Below, one piece after another: positions 50,048-59,473 of a stretch of 64,000 nt of DNA (the first letter of the stretch is position 1; each line of letters opens with the position of its first letter). The position numbers and the translations under genes are program-made. The stretch covers positions 186,001-250,000 of the forward strand of contig NZ_JALKCH010000006.1 of assembly GCF_023016805.1 (NCBI RefSeq). Direction: 5' to 3'. The DNA is from Ancylobacter crimeensis (GTDB lineage Bacteria; Pseudomonadota; Alphaproteobacteria; Rhizobiales; Xanthobacteraceae). The notes under the pieces are model-generated. The model made no database searches, was not told the DNA's origin, and was given only the letters and a program-made list of their open reading frames with translations.

Positions 50048-51727
50048 TCAGGCGCGGTATTTGACCGGCAGGTCCTTCAGCGGCGGCGCGCCGGGCATCG
50101 GGTCGGCGTGCTGATGCCAGCCGTCGACCATGCGATAGGAGACGAGGTCGACGATGATCGGCGGGTTTTGCTTGTAGAAGACCGCCGCGGTGAAGTCGGG
50201 CAGTTGCAGGAACTCGTCGGACCGCAGATTGGGGATATTCTTCTCGGAGAGGCTCAGAGAATGATTGCCGGCGGGGCTTCCCGCCTGCTGCGGCACGCTG
50301 TTGCTCTCGACGATCACACTGCGCTGGCCGGACCGCTTGGAATATTCCTCACTGTCCTTGGTGCTGCGGATCGACCAGGCCACGACCACCTCGCTCTGCG
50401 TGGTGAAGGCGCTGGCTTCCTTCGCGTAGCGGGCGTAGCTCAGAGTATCCTGTACATAGGTAATGAGCTGTAAGCCCCGCGACCTGCCCATCATGAGGGC
50501 GGGAACCGCTGAAGGCATCACGCCCAGAGAGGCGAATTCGTTAGCAACGACAGTAACTTGGGGGAGAAAGCGGTCCGCCTCGATGCACAGGTCGATCAGC
50601 GTGTTCATGCACAGCCCGATATGCGGACCATACAGCGTGGTCTTTTCGGGCGGGACGATAAGAAAGACAGTGGTAGGTCGATCGGGGTTCTTCAAGTCCC
50701 GCGGATCAAACTCACTGAGCTCGGTTGTCCCGCCGAGCGGCCCGGCCGGATCGTAGAGGTCCAGGGCGGCAATGGCCTCGCTCAGGATGGATTCGGCGAA
50801 CTTCTCCGCCTTCATCATCCGGCTGAGGAAGCGCTCGGCGCCGCGGCGCACGCTGCCCTCATAGGCGTCGCACAGCAGCATCTCACGGAAGAAGGCCTCG
50901 ACGTCGGAGGTCGACCCGCTGAGCTTGCGAAAAAGGTAGGGCAGATTGCAGGAGAGTTCCCCGGTCTCGGCCTGCCATAGGGCAAGATAGACGATGCACC
51001 AGGTAATCAGATCGCGACCGAGGATTCGGAAGATCTTGTTTTCGCCTCCGCCTCCGCTGTCCGGCTCTGGCAGCAGGATCAGCGCGGCGGCGCGGGCCTT
51101 GTCGATGAGCTCGAAGGAGCCGCCGGTGGCATAGTCGACAAGATGGCCGATCGGGTTGAAGTCGTGCGAGGGCAGGCCGAGCTTCCTCATCAGCCGCCAA
51201 GGGTCGACATAGACGACGTTCTGCCGGAGTATCTTGCTTCGATACCGTCCACATAACCACGCAAGCTCGGCGCCCTTTGCGGTGGCGATGATGTTGCGGT
51301 GAACGCCGAGTGCGAAGCAAATATTCGTAGAACTTGACTCTGTCTTCCCGGCATTTGTAGAGGCTCTAATACTCACTGGAGCCGGGCCTTTGTAGTAAAT
51401 GATCCTGTCGCCGACGCCGCCGAGCGGAATGCCGTTGCCGTCCTCATTGGAGAAGGACAGGCCGAGGTCTTCCGCATCCGCCGCCGTCGGGAACGAGGTG
51501 CGCCCGAACAGCCCGCTAGGCTCGCGCATCGCCTTGAGCAGACGGCTCCAGCGGAAGGCGGCGATGAGCCCGCGGAACGTCACGAGGGCGAACAGCCCGA
51601 CCAGTCCAGCATAGAGCCAGATGAGGATCGGGCTGGCGTCGATCGAGACCAGGAAACGCCAGATCAGGAAGAGCAGCGCGGCCGACAGCGCCGCGCTCCA
51701 GGGGCTGACCGGCCGGCCCATGCTCAC
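50048..51727 (-). CDS. TraG/VirD4-like coupling ATPase with atypical motifs
   Basis: 559 residues. Two N-terminal TM helices (residues about 8-28 and 33-52) precede the ATPase. The Walker A region reads RASTNAGKTESS, GKT present but the leading Gly replaced. Walker B-like VTVVANEFASLG has Asn-Glu instead of Asp-Glu, and the TraG-type end GRSRGLQLITYVQD is clear. Coupling proteins bring relaxase-DNA to a secretion channel. It begins the operon of membrane proteins. ATP hydrolysis may be altered. Confidence 0.75.
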   Translation of the reverse strand: MSMGRPVSPWSAALSAALLFLIWRFLVSIDASPILIWLYAGLVGLFALVTFRGLIAAFRWSRLLKAMREPSGLFGRTSFPTAADAEDLGLSFSNEDGNGIPLGGVGDRIIYYKGPAPVSIRASTNAGKTESSSTNICFALGVHRNIIATAKGAELAWLCGRYRSKILRQNVVYVDPWRLMRKLGLPSHDFNPIGHLVDYATGGSFELIDKARAAALILLPEPDSGGGGENKIFRILGRDLITWCIVYLALWQAETGELSCNLPYLFRKLSGSTSDVEAFFREMLLCDAYEGSVRRGAERFLSRMMKAEKFAESILSEAIAALDLYDPAGPLGGTTELSEFDPRDLKNPDRPTTVFLIVPPEKTTLYGPHIGLCMNTLIDLCIEADRFLPQVTVVANEFASLGVMPSAVPALMMGRSRGLQLITYVQDTLSYARYAKEASAFTTQSEVVVAWSIRSTKDSEEYSKRSGQRSVIVESNSVPQQAGSPAGNHSLSLSEKNIPNLRSDEFLQLPDFTAAVFYKQNPPIIVDLVSYRMVDGWHQHADPMPGAPPLKDLPVKYRA

Positions 51728-52194
51728 CGCTCCGGCTCGCGGTCATGATCGGGCTGGCGGGAACGGTCCTCGCCACTGCGCGCGCTGGCGATGATCTGCC
51801 GGATGTTGGCCTCGGCTTCCCGCTCGATATTCCGGAGGTAGAAGGCCTCGCGCTCGGCGACCATGCGCTCGGCTTGCTCGTTGATGATGACGAGGTCCTG
51901 CGTCGGGTCCGCCCGCACCTCCGGCGGACGCTCGGACTGGTCGCGAATATAGTTCTCAAGCAGTTCGACCTTGGTGCGCATCAGCCGGAAGCCGTGGCTG
52001 CGCTGCTGCGCTCGATGCTCGGCCTCCAGCCGTTCGCCCTTCAGCTCCTGGAGAACCTCGACCTTCCGGCGCGTCTCCGGCGGCAACGCCGCGATCTGGC
52101 TGTCGAGATCGTTGTCGCGATTGAAGGCCTCCCGCATGGGACCGCGGCCGCCGGAATTGGCGGAGCCGCCGCCGGATTTGGTATCCTCGGACAT
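51724..52194 (-). CDS. coiled-coil protein ahead of the coupling ATPase
   Basis: 156 residues from ATG 52194. A Gly/Ser-rich start, then long charged helices (RKVEVLQELKGERLEAEHRA, ERMVAEREAFYLRNIEREAE). It overlaps the ATPase start by 4 bp and may be a soluble partner of it. Confidence 0.5.
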   Translation of the reverse strand: MSEDTKSGGGSANSGGRGPMREAFNRDNDLDSQIAALPPETRRKVEVLQELKGERLEAEHRAQQRSHGFRLMRTKVELLENYIRDQSERPPEVRADPTQDLVIINEQAERMVAEREAFYLRNIEREAEANIRQIIASARSGEDRSRQPDHDREPER

Positions 52195-52230
52195 GATAGT
52201 CACCTCATGATTTCAGGAAGGAGTTTTGAA

Positions 52231-52503
52231 ATGCAGGATGTTCATCACGGCGCATCCCACGACGCCGATGCCCGCCTCAAAGGCGAGATCTTGTCGTCCC
52301 TGTCGGCGTGGACCGCCGATTACGAGCTGGAGAGGCTCGATCTCGCCTGGACGGTCGCGCAGATGCTTCTCAAGCATGTGCAGCGCGAGCAGACGCTGGA
52401 CGTGTATCTGGAGTTCACCGAGAAGCTCGTCGCGATCCTCTCGGACGAAGCGCGGGACATCCGCGCCGTCGTCGGCGAGGCCGTCCGCCGCCATGCGCAT
52501 TGA
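52231..52503 (+). CDS. small helical protein
   Basis: 90 residues; AGGAAGGAG lies 7 bases before ATG 52231. RLKGEILSSLSAWTADYELE, LAWTVAQMLLKHVQREQTLD and EKLVAILSDEARDIRAVVGE predict an all-helical protein. Divergent from the ATPase operon. Function unknown. Confidence 0.55.
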   Translation: MQDVHHGASHDADARLKGEILSSLSAWTADYELERLDLAWTVAQMLLKHVQREQTLDVYLEFTEKLVAILSDEARDIRAVVGEAVRRHAH

Positions 52504-52639
52504 GGCGCCGGCACGGTGGAAGCGGACTTTGCGGGGAAATGACGGCCGGTAGGACCATGCCGCCTACCATGACGATGGGAAGCGTTCGATGCCGCCGCAA
52601 GAGGGCGGTCGGAGAATTTTTCCGGGGCGGCCGGCTCGG

Positions 52640-53365
52640 CTACTCCGCCAGCAGGCGATCGAGCGGGATGGGGATGTCACGCCATTCCGCGAGCATTGCC
52701 ACGCTGCGATCCACCACCTCGGCGCGCACGCCGCGGAGCCGGACATACCGGACGAAGTACCCGAACTCGTCGACTTCCGCAGTCGGCACCAGATGCCGGT
52801 CGCGGAGGGTACCCGCGAGCCGGGCCTTATGAATGCCCGGCTCGGTGGCGAAGCCGATCCGATCGAGCGATTTCGCGGAAGGCTTGTTGAGGCCGCCGTC
52901 GCGAAGCACCCGAACGGCGCAGGTCACCGACGCGAACGACACGCCACGAACGAAGGCATCGAGGATGACCGCGCTCGCCAGGGCCGAGCCCATCCTGAGA
53001 CCCGCGTAGGCCGGGTTCACGATGAGCGTACGGACGAGAAGCGCCCCGTCCGCATCGGGATGCGCAAGCACGGTGCCGAATACCTCGTCGCCGTTCCGGG
53101 CGACCGCCATGCACGCCGAGCGGGCGAAGGCGTCGTCCGGGAGGCTGTCGAACAGGAAGTGCCGCTGATCGGACTGGATCATGCGGGCCTGCAGGCGCCG
53201 CCCCTCGGCGAAGAGGTCGAGATTGGCGCCGACGGCACCGGTCTCGATCGCAAAGCCGAGGTTCAGGTTTTCGTGCCGGGTCGACGACCGAGCCGCCGCC
53301 GGGCTGATCGCCTCCCCCGGCCGCGACGCGGCCGGGGGGATGGTGGGGACGAGGGACCTAGACAT
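52640..53365 (-). CDS. GNAT-like acetyltransferase domain protein
   Basis: 241 residues with a disordered N-terminal 30. The core EVFGTVLAHPDADGALLVRT, LIVNPAYAGLRMGSALASAV and LDRIGFATEPGI fits a GNAT fold, with R-x-G-x-A-like acetyl-CoA loop. Substrate unknown. It overlaps the upstream small gene by 8 bp. Confidence 0.5.
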   Translation of the reverse strand: MSRSLVPTIPPAASRPGEAISPAAARSSTRHENLNLGFAIETGAVGANLDLFAEGRRLQARMIQSDQRHFLFDSLPDDAFARSACMAVARNGDEVFGTVLAHPDADGALLVRTLIVNPAYAGLRMGSALASAVILDAFVRGVSFASVTCAVRVLRDGGLNKPSAKSLDRIGFATEPGIHKARLAGTLRDRHLVPTAEVDEFGYFVRYVRLRGVRAEVVDRSVAMLAEWRDIPIPLDRLLAE

Positions 53366-53648
53366 CGGCGCCCTCCTTGCTGTCCGCCGCGAACAGGCGG
53401 TCGGCGAGCTCCCGCCGGAGATCTCGGTTCTCCTGCTCCAGGAAAATCAGCCGCGCCAGGACATCTTCGACGTTGAGCCGCAGATGGCGCTCCCGTCGGG
53501 TATCCAGGTCTTCAGACCGAGGCAGGTCGTCATTCAGAGGATCGTTCGCGAGGTCCGAATAGGGACAGTCACGACAGATCTGACAGAGGGTTGCGCCTAC
53601 AGCCGCGAGCTGGCGGCAAGCAGGAAAGTTGGAAATTTCACCACGCAT
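53358..53648 (-). CDS. small Cys-containing protein
   Basis: 96 residues from ATG 53648, with GAGGAGG 7 bases upstream. A Cys cluster (FPACRQLAAVGATLCQICRD then CPYS) may bind metal or an Fe-S cluster; a charged coiled coil follows (VEDVLARLIFLEQENRDLRR). Possibly a regulator acting with the GNAT-like protein. Confidence 0.5.
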   Translation of the reverse strand: MRGEISNFPACRQLAAVGATLCQICRDCPYSDLANDPLNDDLPRSEDLDTRRERHLRLNVEDVLARLIFLEQENRDLRRELADRLFAADSKEGADV

Positions 53649-53817
53649 AGGGACCTCCTCTTTGGTGCGAGAGGAACTTGCCCAGAATTTCTTGAGAACA
53701 ACATGCCAGAAAAACATCGTAACTGCTAATAATTCGTTACGAGGTTCCGATACGATGTTTATATGTTGCAATTTTACTTCATTATGTATATAGTTACCTC
53801 ATTGAGGTACGCAGGCG

Positions 53818-54372
53818 TTGGTTTTAGACTTCTACATTGTTCAGATCGAGCGTGATGAGGCTACGGGGAAGCCCGTTCGCGAAGAATGGTTCAGGGACAA
53901 GCAGCGCGACCGGGAAAACGGCCCGGCGCTGATCGAATACGACGTGCAGTCGGGAAAGCCGATCCGCCAGGAGTGGTACACGGCCGGACGCATGCATCGG
54001 ACCAGGGGACCGTGCGCCCAATCTTTCGACGTCGCCACGGGCGCTGTCACCAGCGAGCGCTGGTGCTTTCATGGGTACGGCCATCGCAACAAGGGCCCAG
54101 CGTTTGTCACCTACGACGCCCAGGGCAATGTCGTCCGCCAGGAGTGGATGAAGGACGGGCAGCTTCATCGCCCGCACGGCCCCGCGATCGTCGAACGGGA
54201 CCCCCAAACCGGAATAGTGACACGAGAGGAATGGTATCGCTGGGGAGAGCGCCATCGCTCCGACGGCGCCGCGATCGTGCTGCGCGATCGAAGCTCGGGT
54301 GCGATCACCGAGGTCGGATATTTTGTCGACGGAGCGCGTCAGCCAAGTTCCCGGGCGCCAAGACCCGATTGA
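53818..54372 (+). CDS. MORN-like repeat protein
   Basis: 184 residues from TTG 53818 (start uncertain). About five repeats of the pattern W-x-x-x-G-x-x-H-R-x-x-GPA-x-(V/I)-x-x-D: for example EWYTAGRMHRTRGPC, EWMKDGQLHRPHGPA and EWYRWGERHRSDGAA. The repeats resemble MORN/YwqK-type antitoxin-like proteins. It precedes the STAND/ankyrin gene by 55 bp and may be its partner. Confidence 0.6.
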   Translation: MVLDFYIVQIERDEATGKPVREEWFRDKQRDRENGPALIEYDVQSGKPIRQEWYTAGRMHRTRGPCAQSFDVATGAVTSERWCFHGYGHRNKGPAFVTYDAQGNVVRQEWMKDGQLHRPHGPAIVERDPQTGIVTREEWYRWGERHRSDGAAIVLRDRSSGAITEVGYFVDGARQPSSRAPRPD

Positions 54373-54427
54373 AACCCTAGGATGAAGTGCTAGCGTTACG
54401 CGGGTTGTCCTCAATCTGGATTCTGCC

Positions 54428-57283
54428 GTGGCGAAGCTTTCCTTTGAGCAGTTCATGACGCTCAGGCGCCCAGAGCCGGAGCATCGACGAGCACTGAGGG
54501 ATGCCCTGCGAAAGACTTTCCGCACTAAAATAAGATGGCGAAAAATTCACGCCCAATTATTTAATTGGCATAAAATAAAACGGTCTGAGGATGATTTTGC
54601 GATATTTGGAAGTAATATCGCCCGCGAAGATCCGCATGTCAATGATCACATTGCTCTGCTGATCATATACTGGATGCATCAAGACAATACATTTTTTCAC
54701 GACAAGGAACGCCTGCGCGAACAGGCCAGCATGATCGCCCAAGCGATCTGGGGCCGCGCGCCGGAGGAAGAGTTTGCGAATTTCGAACGCGAGCAGCTAG
54801 AGCGTGAGAAGTTGCGACGCGCCGCGAAGATTGAGCACGCAAACTCGCGAAAATCGTCGGCACCCTTGCCGAAGCCTGGCGATCAGAACGCCCCGATTTC
54901 AACGCCTTCGGCGCCGTTCGAATGGCCCCCCTACGTCTCGGAAGCGGATGCCCGCTCGCCGGACGCCCATGAGGGCATTTGGCTCAATCCGTTCAATCAC
55001 TATTCGATCCCGTTCTCGCATCGGCAGACCGAGAAGGCGCGCCTCGACGCCTTCATGAAGGATGACCGGCCCTTCCTGATCTGCGCGCTCGTGGCCTCCT
55101 CCGGCGCGGGAAAAACCCGCCTAGTGTCCGAATGGATGCGCCCCTATGTACCGGTCGATGGCAACGATACGGACTGGGATGCTGGGTTCGTCCGGAGCCG
55201 CGATCCGAGTAGCTGGAAAGAGTGGGAGATCACCCGCAAAACCCTCATCGTCATCGACTACACCTATGGCTATGAGAGGGTGATGAGGGCCATCGCCGAA
55301 AAATGCCTCCGCCATGGTGGCCCCAAGGTGCGGGTCCTCGTCGTCGATCACGTCTACCCCGACATACTTCATGACGACTTCTTCTGGGGCAGTTCGTTCA
55401 CCGATCAGAAGCGGATCGACGGCCACAAGAGCCGTGTGTTGTATGAAGCCTCCCCGATCGAAATCAAAGCCGAGAAGCAAGATTCGCGCTTCATCCGCGA
55501 AATCATCGCCACAGCGGCACGGACGGAGGCTCGGGAATTTTCCCCCGACGACGCGGCCATCGTCGCCGCCGAGAAGATATTGGACCGGATGTCCGGTAGT
55601 ACGCGGGCCGGCTCTCCCGACGCCGTTCGCCATCCGCTGTTTGCCGCCCTGCTGGGGCAAGCCATTCGGGATTCCAAAAGAGACATCTCGAAGTGGAGCC
55701 GGAGGGATCTCATCCGGCATTATTTCGACCGGCGGACGCGCTTGCCCTGGGTGCAATCGGACGACAATCCCCACGCAGCGACGATCGGTATATGGGTGGG
55801 CGCCTATGTGTCCATAGCCACCTTGTTGCGAGGTGTAGACTTTTCGGATCTTGAGGAAAATCTTCCGAGGAAAATCCTATCCGATCGGTCGCCCATCCGT
55901 CTTTCGCACGTAGCGGCCCAATCGGCAAACAGGATTGTTTCCTCGTCTGATCTTGAGATCCTGAAACCGTTTGAGCCCGACATTCTCGGAGAAAACTCCC
56001 TTATTTTTTTCTTACAGGAAGTGAAGAATGACGACGATTTATTAGCATCATTTATCAATATGATTTATTCGATTTTTATGAATGACGATGAAGAAAAATG
56101 CGCGCTTAATTTCATAGAAACGATACAACGACTTACACGAAATCTACTGAATGACGATCGGGCGCTTAGCGAGGTCCGGAGCGCGTGGTCGACGCTTCTG
56201 CATTTCCTCGATCCAGAGCGCTTCCCTACGGATAGCCTGCTCCGACATGCAGTATCCGTCAGCGGTGCGGATGTCGTCAGACAAGGCCGTGGATCCCTGG
56301 AAGCCAAGCTCATAAACCGCTTCGCCGATCGCGTGAACGTCGCCGATCTGCACACCGCGAGCGCAGGGCCGCTTTGGCGCCAGTCCTGTACCGCGCTTGT
56401 GATTCACTATGACTGGCAAGCGTCCAAAGGACGATTGAAGACGGGTGACGTCGATATTCTATTCGCGAGCCTCGCTCGATTTAAAGACAAGTCGGAAACT
56501 CGCTGGCCCGCGCTTATGTTGGCGGCCTCCGAAGGTTGCCTGGACTCAGCGAAGGTCAACCAAGGCATGACGGTCGATGGTTGGACCGCCCTGATGGCGG
56601 CCTGCGCGGCAGGCCACACGGACACAGCCGCCCTGCTGCTCGACCGCGGCGGCAAGGTCAACCAAGGCGCGACGGATGACGGCAGGACCGCCCTGATGGG
56701 GGCCTGTCAGGGAGGCCACACGGAGACCGCGGCGCTGTTGCTCAATCGCGGCGGGGAGGTCAACCAAGGCATGACGGACACTGGCTGGACTGCCCTGATG
56801 GGGGCCTGCACACGAGACCACACGAAGACCGCTGAGCTGCTGCTGGACCGCGGTGCCAAGGTCAACCAGAGCACGACGGATGATGGCAGAACCGCCCTAA
56901 TGGTGGCCTGCGCGGGAGGCCACACGGAGACCGCTGCCCTGCTGCTCCACCGCGACGCAGAGGTCAACCAGGGCACCACCGACAATGGCTGGACCGCCCT
57001 GATGGCGGCCTGTGAGGCAGGCCGCACGGAGACCGCTGCCCTGCTGCTTAATTGGGGAGCCGATCCGGATATTGCATCAGCCGACAACGGCCTCACTGCG
57101 CTGATAATGGCTTGTCAAGCCAAGAATCATCAACTCGCAATGAATATATTAAATAAATCTTCCAGATCTATTAACAATTCAATGAATGATGGAATGCATG
57201 CTCTTTTTATTTCTGCATACATAGGCGATTTAAAAATGATAAATTTAATAATATCTTACGATATGGACATAGACAAAATATGA
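54428..57283 (+). CDS. STAND-type P-loop NTPase with ankyrin repeats, putative defence gene
   Basis: 951 residues to the first stop, from GTG 54428. A helical N-terminal region (1-160) is followed by a P-loop NTPase: Walker A ASSGAGKT (223-230) and Walker B-like TLIVIDYTYGYE. A helical region (about 430-690) leads to ankyrin repeats from about 700 (GWTALMAACAAGHTDTAALL and copies). NTPases with repeat sensors are typical of anti-phage STAND proteins; this role is inferred. The frame continues after the TGA at 57281 with further ankyrin sequence to 57595. Confidence 0.7.
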   Translation: MAKLSFEQFMTLRRPEPEHRRALRDALRKTFRTKIRWRKIHAQLFNWHKIKRSEDDFAIFGSNIAREDPHVNDHIALLIIYWMHQDNTFFHDKERLREQASMIAQAIWGRAPEEEFANFEREQLEREKLRRAAKIEHANSRKSSAPLPKPGDQNAPISTPSAPFEWPPYVSEADARSPDAHEGIWLNPFNHYSIPFSHRQTEKARLDAFMKDDRPFLICALVASSGAGKTRLVSEWMRPYVPVDGNDTDWDAGFVRSRDPSSWKEWEITRKTLIVIDYTYGYERVMRAIAEKCLRHGGPKVRVLVVDHVYPDILHDDFFWGSSFTDQKRIDGHKSRVLYEASPIEIKAEKQDSRFIREIIATAARTEAREFSPDDAAIVAAEKILDRMSGSTRAGSPDAVRHPLFAALLGQAIRDSKRDISKWSRRDLIRHYFDRRTRLPWVQSDDNPHAATIGIWVGAYVSIATLLRGVDFSDLEENLPRKILSDRSPIRLSHVAAQSANRIVSSSDLEILKPFEPDILGENSLIFFLQEVKNDDDLLASFINMIYSIFMNDDEEKCALNFIETIQRLTRNLLNDDRALSEVRSAWSTLLHFLDPERFPTDSLLRHAVSVSGADVVRQGRGSLEAKLINRFADRVNVADLHTASAGPLWRQSCTALVIHYDWQASKGRLKTGDVDILFASLARFKDKSETRWPALMLAASEGCLDSAKVNQGMTVDGWTALMAACAAGHTDTAALLLDRGGKVNQGATDDGRTALMGACQGGHTETAALLLNRGGEVNQGMTDTGWTALMGACTRDHTKTAELLLDRGAKVNQSTTDDGRTALMVACAGGHTETAALLLHRDAEVNQGTTDNGWTALMAACEAGRTETAALLLNWGADPDIASADNGLTALIMACQAKNHQLAMNILNKSSRSINNSMNDGMHALFISAYIGDLKMINLIISYDMDIDKI
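56552..57061 (+). repeat. five 102-bp tandem ankyrin-coding repeats
   Basis: Units begin at 56552, 56654, 56756, 56858 and 56960, exactly 102 bp (34 codons) apart. Units are closely similar at DNA level (GGTCAACCAAGGC, ACCGCCCTGATGG, GCCACACGGAGACCGC), indicating recent expansion. They are GC-rich, in contrast to the AT-rich repeats that follow. Confidence 0.8.
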
Positions 57284-57595
57284 GTATCGGGATTTACAGC
57301 CCTTCACGCAGCTTCTGGGCATGGATATATTGAAATATTGTCAATATTAATTGATAATGGAGCTGATGTAAATAAAACAAATAATCAAGGGATATCTGCC
57401 CTCATATTGTCGTCTACAATGAATCAAATTGATTCTATAAAGTTTCTATTGAGATTGAAGAATATAGACATTAATGCGGTTGATTTTGAAGGAAATACGG
57501 CTCTAGATTACGCTTATAATGAATATAATTCTGATATTGCAATGATTTTGATTGGTTCGGGAGCTAAACATGGAAAGGAAATCATTAATATATAG
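57284..57595 (+). pseudogene. C-terminal ankyrin part cut off by an in-frame TGA
   Basis: In the same frame as the upstream gene the sequence continues VSGFTALHAASGHGYIEILS, ILIDNGADVNKTNNQGISAL and DFEGNTALDYAYNEYNSDIA to a TAG at 57593. A single TGA (57281-57283) separates it from the STAND protein. It is strongly AT-rich compared with the NTPase part. Confidence 0.75.
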
Positions 57596-57688
57596 AAGGG
57601 TAGAAATTGCGTCATTTGATATTTCACCGTTAATTTTCTCAAATTATCCTGACTAAATTGTCCGGATTGGACAATTATTGTATTTTAT

Positions 57689-58978
57689 CTACCCTTGATC
57701 AAGCTCGAGATCCGTTCTGCGTCTAACCAAATGTTTCTGAATATCTTTTTCATGCCTAAACATTATAGGTGGACTGTGCACTTCTTCGTCAAGAGCGCGC
57801 CACGTCGTGTCGCGAACCTTGGCATGCAGGCCGCGTACACGCGAAATTTTAATGTACAGGCGAACCATCTCGTCTCGCTGCCTCTTACGAAGTGCTTCCC
57901 GTTGTTCGGTAATGCCTTGTTCAAGGCGGAGCATTTCCAACTTGGCTTGTTGAATGAGTTTGTGACGTCGGCCCGTGACCCAATCCCACATGCCAATTAG
58001 GCCGCGCCGCACGCGTTGCGTCTGCTTGCGCGTCTCTGCCTCGCACAGGGCAATCTGCCTCTGTTCCACTTCGCGCCGCTCCCGTCGTTGACGCGCTACG
58101 ATCTGCACGCGTTGTTCCAGCAAAGGCTGCAGATCGGCAGATTGCTTTCGTTCGATTTCCTCCAGCAGCCGTTGTGCCACCGCACTCGTGGTCGATACGA
58201 TCTCGGCTTGCGTATCGACGACGGATCGATAGCGGGATGGTACGCCGAGCCGAGCCTGCAATTCCTTTCCCTTGACATCTAGCCAACGGCTCAGCGAATA
58301 GACATTCCCCTTATAGTCCAAGGCGACGAAGCCGCGTCGGTCGCCCTGCGCCAACCAAAAGCCACGCTCCTTTAGCGCCGCCGTAAATGCTTCGGCACTG
58401 TCCGACTGTGCCCAGCAGCGCTTCATAACCGCCTTGATCTCGCGCGGATCGCGCTTCGCGTTCTTGGCCTCGTGCCATTCTGTGAGGCCGAAGTTCAGCG
58501 GATCGGCGAAAGACGGATCGGCGAGTCCTTTGGGCAGATCCCAGTCATGCGTCAGGTAGAGCTCGCGGGACAGCTCGGTCAGGCGCTCCTTGAAGAACGG
58601 CAGATTGACCGCCCGCATCTTCTCCACATTGATGCGGGACCACACGCAGTGGGCATGACGGCGACCTTGCTTCTCATGGAATAGGACGACCTTCGGCTGG
58701 CCACTGAGGCCGAGCTTCTCCGCGATTTGATCGATGGCGGCTTCGAAGTCGGCCACCTGCACAAACGCATCTTTGGGTGGGCTGAGGCTGACCGAGAACA
58801 GGTACTGTCGGCAGCGCGTCGCCCGGCTGATGGCGTACATCTCCGCGAAGGCGCCGGCCACGTCGGCAGCGATGCAGCCGTCGACGGAGACGACTTCGAC
58901 ATGGTCGTTGTCGCGTGTGTTGAGGAGGTGCAGCGCGAGCTGCCGGCCGCCGCCGCGTTGGCTCGCCTTAAGGATCAT
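57689..58978 (-). CDS. relaxase, mobilization nuclease family
   Basis: 429 residues. The histidine motif HEKQGRRHAHCVW (His101, His108, His110) is the metal-binding motif III of relaxases; a candidate catalytic Tyr lies at 48 or 59 (EMYAISR, RQYLFSV). The C-terminal half is a long basic coiled coil. It nicks oriT and carries the strand to the recipient. Its start overlaps the MobC-like gene by 4 bp. Confidence 0.82.
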   Translation of the reverse strand: MILKASQRGGGRQLALHLLNTRDNDHVEVVSVDGCIAADVAGAFAEMYAISRATRCRQYLFSVSLSPPKDAFVQVADFEAAIDQIAEKLGLSGQPKVVLFHEKQGRRHAHCVWSRINVEKMRAVNLPFFKERLTELSRELYLTHDWDLPKGLADPSFADPLNFGLTEWHEAKNAKRDPREIKAVMKRCWAQSDSAEAFTAALKERGFWLAQGDRRGFVALDYKGNVYSLSRWLDVKGKELQARLGVPSRYRSVVDTQAEIVSTTSAVAQRLLEEIERKQSADLQPLLEQRVQIVARQRRERREVEQRQIALCEAETRKQTQRVRRGLIGMWDWVTGRRHKLIQQAKLEMLRLEQGITEQREALRKRQRDEMVRLYIKISRVRGLHAKVRDTTWRALDEEVHSPPIMFRHEKDIQKHLVRRRTDLELDQG

Positions 58979-59385
58979 CGTGCCCCCCCGTCAGCCGGGC
59001 GGAGTCCAAGCCCACGCAAGAGGCCGTCGCGAATCTCGGCAATGTCCAGGCAGGCGCCGCGGATGTCGGCGAGGACGTCGGGCGTCAGGGGCAGCACCCC
59101 GATCCGGGCCGCGTCGGCGAGTTCGTTCAGCGAAGGGAGGGCCTTCGAGGCGCCAAGTTTCGCCAGGATCTGTGCAAGAAGCTTCTGGCGCTCAGCGGGA
59201 CCCAGACGACCGGACGTTTGGCTGGTGGTCTCCGCCTTGGTATCGGCTCCGAACAGGCGGGACCGGATGTAGGCGCTCAGGCTGCGTCCGGCGGCGTCGC
59301 ATTCGAGCTGGTGGCGCTCCTCCGGCGTCAGGCGCAGGGATATCGGTGCGGCGGCATGACCGCGCAGATGAATGGGCTTTTTCAT
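58975..59385 (-). CDS. mobC: MobC-like relaxosome protein
   Basis: 136 residues. The ribbon-helix-helix-like start PISLRLTPEERHQLECDAAG then RSLSAYIRSRLFG is the usual MobC pattern, followed by a helical domain. It should bind oriT and assist the relaxase encoded next. Confidence 0.8.
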   Translation of the reverse strand: MKKPIHLRGHAAAPISLRLTPEERHQLECDAAGRSLSAYIRSRLFGADTKAETTSQTSGRLGPAERQKLLAQILAKLGASKALPSLNELADAARIGVLPLTPDVLADIRGACLDIAEIRDGLLRGLGLRPADGGAR

Positions 59386-59403
59386 GTGAGGATGAGGGGA
59401 AAA

Positions 59404-59429
59404 TCGGCCGCCTTGCGCGCGGCGGCCGA
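59404..59429. other. GC-rich hairpin upstream of mobC, candidate oriT feature
   Basis: TCGGCCGCC-TTGCGCGC-GGCGGCCGA, a perfect 9-bp stem 18 bp upstream of mobC. oriT commonly lies in this position with such inverted repeats; a promoter-region structure is the alternative. No nick-site consensus was identified. Confidence 0.35.
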
Positions 59430-59473
59430 GGGTGGTCAGGCGGAAAAGCGTGAAATCAAAGCCGGCAGCGCCG

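Noticed and set aside
56552-57061. Regularly spaced repeats as a CRISPR array
   Set aside because: Units are 102 bp, contiguous and in frame, encoding ankyrin repeats; there are no short repeats with unique spacers. No CRISPR array was seen in the window.
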